Source of the DNA: Methylotenera_A sp036675645
GTDB taxonomy: Bacteria > Pseudomonadota > Gammaproteobacteria > Burkholderiales > Methylophilaceae
Assembly (NCBI GenBank): GCA_036675645.1
Contig: JAKFEP010000014.1
Coordinates: 1 to 27,411, forward strand
Length of the DNA: 27,411 nt
Direction of reading: 5' to 3'
Below are positions 23,808 through 27,411 of this stretch, piece after piece (the first letter of the stretch is position 1; each line of letters opens with the position of its first letter). Both the position numbers and the translations under genes were made by a program. Under the pieces are notes generated by a model. The model made no database searches and had not been told where the DNA came from. It saw nothing but the letters and a program-made list of their open reading frames with translations.

Positions 23808-24761
23808 TTACAGCTTTGCTGCTAATGCTACCTCAAGTTTAATTTGGTCAGCCACAAAGCCACGGATGCCTTCTGCTAATTTCTCAGTCGCCATTGCATC
23901 CTGGTTCAATTCAAAGCGGAACTCTTCTTCGGTCATTTTTGCTGGTGCATCAGCTGTTTTACCGCCATCAGTTAACATGCGTGTCAGCGTGCCTTCGGTA
24001 GCAGCCAAGTCTTGTAATAAGTTTGGTGAAACAGTTAAACGATCGCAGCCAGCCAATGCAATTAACTCACCAGTGTTGCGGAATGAAGCACCCATGACCA
24101 CTGTTTTGTAACCATGTTGCTTGTAGTAAGCATAAATTGCACGGACAGAAACCACACCCGGGTCAGTCTCTTGTGTGTATTCTGTGGTTGGGTTTTTAGC
24201 TTTAAACCAGTCTAAAATACGGCCAACGAATGGTGAAATCAAGAATACGCCAGCCTCTGCACACGCACGTGCTTGGCCAAAGCCAAATAGCAACGTAAGG
24301 TTACATTGAATACCTTCTTTTTCTAAAATCTCGCCGGCTTTGATGCCTTCCCAAGTTGAGGCCAGTTTGATTAACACACGGTCTTTACCAACACCTGAAT
24401 CCTGGTAAAGCTGAATCAATTTACGGCCTTTAGCTACCATTGCATCACGGTTAAAGGATAAACGTGCATCCACTTCTGTTGAAATACGACCTGGTACCAC
24501 TTTGGAAATCTCAATGCCGATTAATACGGCCAATTTGTCAGCTGCATTTTCAATTTGAGCTTCTTTGCTGCCGCCTAATTTTTTAGCATGTGCAATTGAC
24601 TCTTCAATTAAATGTGCATATTGCGGCAATGTGCTGGCTTTTAACAGCAATGACGGATTTGTTGTTGCATCCACTGGTTTTACGCTTTTGATCGCTTCTA
24701 CGTCGCCTGTATCGGCTACGATTGTGGTCATGCTTTTAAGTTGGTCTAATAAATTTGCCAT
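23808..24761 (-). CDS. tal: Transaldolase (class 1, TalB type)
   Basis: This 317-residue protein has exactly the length of E. coli TalB. Asp17 (VADTGD), the VDATTNPSLLLKA motif and the Schiff-base lysine Lys132 (VLIKLASTWEGI) are all in place. It moves a dihydroxyacetone unit between fructose 6-phosphate and erythrose 4-phosphate. In RuMP methylotrophs it regenerates ribulose 5-phosphate, which explains its place just before hxlA and hxlB. AGGAGGA lies 5 bases upstream of the ATG, and a TATAAT element stands about 57 bases upstream. The 300-bp gap to hxlA suggests separate transcription. Confidence 0.97.
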   Translation of the reverse strand: MANLLDQLKSMTTIVADTGDVEAIKSVKPVDATTNPSLLLKASTLPQYAHLIEESIAHAKKLGGSKEAQIENAADKLAVLIGIEISKVVPGRISTEVDARLSFNRDAMVAKGRKLIQLYQDSGVGKDRVLIKLASTWEGIKAGEILEKEGIQCNLTLLFGFGQARACAEAGVFLISPFVGRILDWFKAKNPTTEYTQETDPGVVSVRAIYAYYKQHGYKTVVMGASFRNTGELIALAGCDRLTVSPNLLQDLAATEGTLTRMLTDGGKTADAPAKMTEEEFRFELNQDAMATEKLAEGIRGFVADQIKLEVALAAKL

Positions 24762-24817
24762 GGCATCCTCCTAATAATTACTATAAATAAACAGTCTTGC
24801 ATAAAATCTAGCCAAAT

Positions 24818-24823
24818 ATTATA
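24818..24823 (-). promoter_or_regulatory. Candidate -10 element of tal
   Basis: On the minus strand a perfect TATAAT lies in the 113-bp gap between the CitG-like gene and tal, 57 bases before the tal ATG. No convincing -35 is visible at 16-18 bases. Confidence 0.35.
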
Positions 24824-24874
24824 TCTTAAAAATGCAGGTTTCATTTAAGGCTTAAATAATTGCGTGCAAAAATC

Positions 24875-25702
24875 TTAAGCTATCGCGTGTGAAAACAAAG
24901 TCGCCACCGTTAAATCAGCACTTGTGCCAGGATTTAATCCACGCTTTTTAAGTGCAGCGTCAAATGCCATTAACGCTGATTGGTAATTTTTTGGATTAAA
25001 TGCCTTGTTAAATTCTGTGGCATGTTCTATCGCCTCGTTTTGCACCAGTTTAGCGATGGTTTCACCCTGTTTTCGCACGATGTGGCTATCTAAAAAGCTA
25101 CTCAAAAAGTGCAAATATAGTGCAGTAGCTGCCCACGCCGGGCGCTGCCATTTGACGAGGGCTTTTTGGTAATAGGCTAAGCCATCAAATACATCTGCAA
25201 AATAATTGGTATATTGACGGGCTATACTGTCTTGACTCGCAGCTTGCTGCATAGCTTGCTGTAGCGTACATTCGGCAGGTTGATGCACATCGTGCGCATC
25301 AGCAGCACCTAAACCAGCAGGGTTCGCTAGACGAATCGCCGCAAAACTGGCCTCAGCATCTTCAATATTACTGCCCTTAATAACCGCGAAAATATTGGCT
25401 TGCAGGCCAGTGCCGTGTGTAATTAATTTGGCCTGAATTAGCGGTGCGCACAATAAAATCATGCCTAGATTGGTATTCATTTTTACTGCGTCTTGGGTGG
25501 CTTGTACACTGCGTAAAATACGTTCGCCTAGCGTTAAATCGGGTTGTGCAATCACTTCACTCACTGCATCAGCACTGGCGATAAAATCTTGCACCGTCAT
25601 GCCATGGCCATCGGCAAAAATATGTACATTTCCTGGCTTAAGCGCTTCCAGTTCAGCCATACAAGCAGCCTTAAAAGCTTGTGCTAAATTGATGTTACTC
25701 AT
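24875..25702 (-). CDS. CitG/MdcB-like triphosphoribosyl-dephospho-CoA synthase family protein in mch operon
   Basis: A 275-residue, mostly helical protein with the family's opening motif LKPGNVHIFADGHGM, an NLGMILLCAPL segment and a central AIRLANPAGLGAADAHDV, all hallmarks of the CitG family. CitG enzymes transfer a triphosphoribosyl group from ATP to dephospho-CoA to make the citrate lyase prosthetic group. No citrate or malonate lyase gene is present here. Instead it overlaps the ATP-grasp gene by ATGA (25699-25702) and follows mch, so a related ribosyl-transfer role in building dephospho-H4MPT or methylofuran is the natural inference. Homologues beside mch and fae are known in other methylotrophs (the orf5/orf7 type genes), with no assigned reaction that I can recall. 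Confidence 0.82.
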   Translation of the reverse strand: MSNINLAQAFKAACMAELEALKPGNVHIFADGHGMTVQDFIASADAVSEVIAQPDLTLGERILRSVQATQDAVKMNTNLGMILLCAPLIQAKLITHGTGLQANIFAVIKGSNIEDAEASFAAIRLANPAGLGAADAHDVHQPAECTLQQAMQQAASQDSIARQYTNYFADVFDGLAYYQKALVKWQRPAWAATALYLHFLSSFLDSHIVRKQGETIAKLVQNEAIEHATEFNKAFNPKNYQSALMAFDAALKKRGLNPGTSADLTVATLFSHAIA

Positions 25703-26592
25703 ATTTTTCTAAGAAAATCTTCCACTAATACTTGCGCTATGTTGGTTTGCGTTACTTCCTGTAAGCCACGCCATGCTGGAATGCTGTTGACTTCTAATAC
25801 CCAACATTTTCCTGCTTTATCGCGAATCACATCGACACCACAATAAGAAATGTCTAGCGCTAATGCAGCGTCTAAAGCAATTTCTAAAACGTCTTTATCG
25901 TCTATTTTTTTGCACTGCGCGCCTTGCGCCACATTGTGCAACCAGGTCTCACCAGTGCGCTGCATAGCAGAAACCACTTGGTTATTCACGATAAACACCC
26001 GATAGTCATGCGCTGCTTCTACAAACTGTTGCATATAAAATACGCCATCTACAAATGCATCCATCGGCAGTGGTAATTTTTTATTATCTGCAACTGTATT
26101 TTCAACCAAGCGCACACCCTGCCCTTGCGAACCGAACAAGGGTTTAATCACAAGCTTGTCATGTTTTTGCATAATTTCATGCGCTTGATGTCGAGATTCA
26201 CACACCCAAGTGGTAGGCGTGGCAATACCGTGTTGCTGCAACAAAAAACTGGTCATGGCTTTATCTACCGTGCGCTCTATCGCTTTACCATCATTATAAA
26301 CAACCACTCCCAGCGCTTTTAGCATATGCAATATATTTAAGCGTGTCGTGATTTGCTGCAGCGTGCCGCCAGCAATACCACGCACAAAAACGGCCTTTGG
26401 CATTTCACGAAAATGTGGGACTTTTATGACAGGCTGATTGATAGAAGAATCAGCCGACAAATCTATAACGCAATCTCGTAGCGATACGAATTCCGCTTCA
26501 ACTCCATGCGACGCAAATGCAATCTTTAACTGAGTCCCATGCCAACCTGCCTCATCAGTGAAAATTACAACCTTAGAAACTGAAGCCTTCAT
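25699..26592 (-). CDS. RimK-like ATP-grasp ligase in mch operon
   Basis: A 297-residue ATP-grasp protein of the RimK group. The glycine-rich loop VIKPLFGSQGQGV is at about 148-160, HDYRVFIV at about 195-201, CGVDVIRDKAG at about 251-261 and the metal-binding EVNSIPAWRG at about 267-276 (Glu267, Asn269). Members of this group add glutamates: RimK to ribosomal protein S6, MptN to H4MPT and CofF to F420. Addition of glutamate to methylofuran or to the pterin is therefore likely here, but the acceptor is not determinable from sequence. The ATG at 26592 lacks a Shine-Dalgarno sequence in an AT-rich 51-bp gap after mch. The stop overlaps the CitG-like start by 4 bases. Confidence 0.85.
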   Translation of the reverse strand: MKASVSKVVIFTDEAGWHGTQLKIAFASHGVEAEFVSLRDCVIDLSADSSINQPVIKVPHFREMPKAVFVRGIAGGTLQQITTRLNILHMLKALGVVVYNDGKAIERTVDKAMTSFLLQQHGIATPTTWVCESRHQAHEIMQKHDKLVIKPLFGSQGQGVRLVENTVADNKKLPLPMDAFVDGVFYMQQFVEAAHDYRVFIVNNQVVSAMQRTGETWLHNVAQGAQCKKIDDKDVLEIALDAALALDISYCGVDVIRDKAGKCWVLEVNSIPAWRGLQEVTQTNIAQVLVEDFLRKI

Positions 26593-26643
26593 TATTTAAT
26601 AATTAACTTTAATTATATTTTTTAATATATTGATTTATATTAA

Positions 26644-27411
26644 TTAATTATTAAAAGATTGCTTTAAAAGCACTTCATTCAGCTCGCCGGCTTCGAAAAT
26701 ATTGCCTGTTTTAAGGTTAATCACCTTAACCTTGGCAGGGGAAAATAACATCGGATCAATCAGGTAAAAATCCATGTTGTAAGACTTAAACACCTCGGCA
26801 AATGTTTTACCGTAATCTTTTGAGGCGCTGCTCGGCAGCATCTCTGCTAGTTCCTCAGCCTCTACGTCAGTACCATTTACACTTAACTCTACAAACCCAC
26901 CAAATAAAATAGCGTCATTGGTACGTCCCATCATAGTTAAAAAATCGTCATCGACTGGCGGTAAAGGCGCAATACCACTTCCAGCAACAATAGCCTCTAG
27001 CGGAAAATGCAACGTATGCGCCTTATGCAACGCCACCTCCAGAACCCTGGCTGCAATTTGCGTTGCCCCTGCAAGACTGGTGGTTGGCGTTAAAATAAAA
27101 GTTAAATTCTCGGCTTTAACTTTGGTGTCGTGCGCCACTTTTTCGATTATTTCTGCAGGTGGGATTTTGCTGGTTTCTAAAATAAGCACAGAAAAATCTG
27201 CATTGTCCTGATAGTTAAGTTCTTTAAACAACTCTTCGCGCTGCGCCAAGCTTCTGGCGGGGCCACTGCCTAATGAAAAAAACTTTTCATGGCTCAAACT
27301 CCACCCAGCATACTGACTGCCAAGGCAAGCCAATACAGGCATTTGTGATTTCACAGCAATATTATTTACATCACTAAATCGCACTTCACCCAAACCCCCC
27401 ATGCAGATTTC
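26644..27411 (-). CDS. mch: Methenyl-H4MPT cyclohydrolase Mch, 5'-truncated by window edge
   Basis: The frame stays open to the last base, so the N-terminus (roughly the first 65-70 residues) lies beyond the window. About 255 codons are present, of a family of about 320. Typical motifs are EICMGGLGEV at the edge, SLGSGPARSLA, TFILTPTTSLAGATQIAARVLEVALHK and GSGIAPLPPV, all well conserved in archaeal and bacterial Mch. The enzyme interconverts methenyl- and formyl-H4MPT in the formaldehyde oxidation route. The ATG at 27402 is internal to the conserved motif and not the start. It leads the downstream RimK-like/CitG-like pair. Confidence 0.96.
   Translation of the reverse strand, partial: EICMGGLGEVRFSDVNNIAVKSQMPVLACLGSQYAGWSLSHEKFFSLGSGPARSLAQREELFKELNYQDNADFSVLILETSKIPPAEIIEKVAHDTKVKAENLTFILTPTTSLAGATQIAARVLEVALHKAHTLHFPLEAIVAGSGIAPLPPVDDDFLTMMGRTNDAILFGGFVELSVNGTDVEAEELAEMLPSSASKDYGKTFAEVFKSYNMDFYLIDPMLFSPAKVKVINLKTGNIFEAGELNEVLLKQSFNN

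Noticed and set aside
24875..25702. Evidence of a citrate lyase locus from the CitG-like gene
   Set aside because: No citC/D/E/F/X genes lie nearby. The gene is translationally coupled to the mch-linked ATP-grasp gene.
1..27411. CRISPR arrays, insertion sequences, prophage or integrative elements
   Set aside because: Reading through the window I found no regularly spaced repeats, transposase or integrase genes, or long direct repeats next to the tRNA genes.

Overview
The window looks like the chromosome of a methylotrophic betaproteobacterium of the Methylophilaceae, probably Methylotenera or a close relative. This rests on three things seen together: a beta/gammaproteobacterial tig-clpP-clpX-lon-hupB-ppiD block, an assimilatory ribulose monophosphate (RuMP) set (hexulose-phosphate synthase, hexulose-phosphate isomerase, transaldolase), and a run of 'archaeal-type' tetrahydromethanopterin (H4MPT)/methylofuran C1 genes. 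The genus is an inference from gene content and moderate G+C. I see no insertion sequence, prophage, CRISPR array or toxin-antitoxin pair.

Layout. (1) 1-670: 3' part of fabI on the plus strand, closed by a strong terminator shared with the convergent ppiD. (2) 699-9812, minus strand: a protein-quality-control block transcribed tRNA-Leu(TAG), tig, clpP, clpX, lon, hupB, tRNA-Val(TAC), tRNA-Asp(GTC), ppiD. A good heat-shock (sigma-32-like) promoter lies upstream of lon and a near-consensus housekeeping promoter upstream of hupB. (3) 10014-16010, plus strand: a small unknown protein followed by a tripartite RND efflux system (lipoprotein outer-membrane factor, divergent periplasmic adaptor, CzcA/CusA-like pump). 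(4) 16024-27411, almost all minus strand: the C1 island. In transcription order it is mch (partial), a RimK-like ATP-grasp ligase, a CitG-like protein, tal, hxlA, hxlB, a divergent fae, then (after one inverted HisA-like gene) an MfnD-like ATP-grasp ligase, an MfnF-like ASKHA/hydantoinase-fold protein, pabB, an MfnE-like kinase and a pterin-4a-carbinolamine dehydratase.

How the island fits together: Fae and Mch are enzymes of the H4MPT-linked formaldehyde oxidation route. HxlA and HxlB fix formaldehyde onto ribulose 5-phosphate, and transaldolase helps regenerate the acceptor. PabB, the MfnD/E/F-like proteins, the RimK-like ligase, the CitG-like protein, the HisA-like protein and the pterin dehydratase are best read as cofactor-biosynthesis genes for dephospho-H4MPT and methylofuran. 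The oxidation arm and the assimilation arm of formaldehyde metabolism are therefore interleaved on one strand, but split by intercistronic terminators and separate promoters. The most noteworthy points are the perfect 12-bp inverted repeat touching the hxlA promoter, the divergent Fae with a 9-residue insertion before its catalytic histidine, the inverted HisA-like gene whose start codon lies only 15 bp from that of its divergent neighbour, and the uncharacterised RimK-like/CitG-like pair fused by an ATGA overlap to the mch operon.
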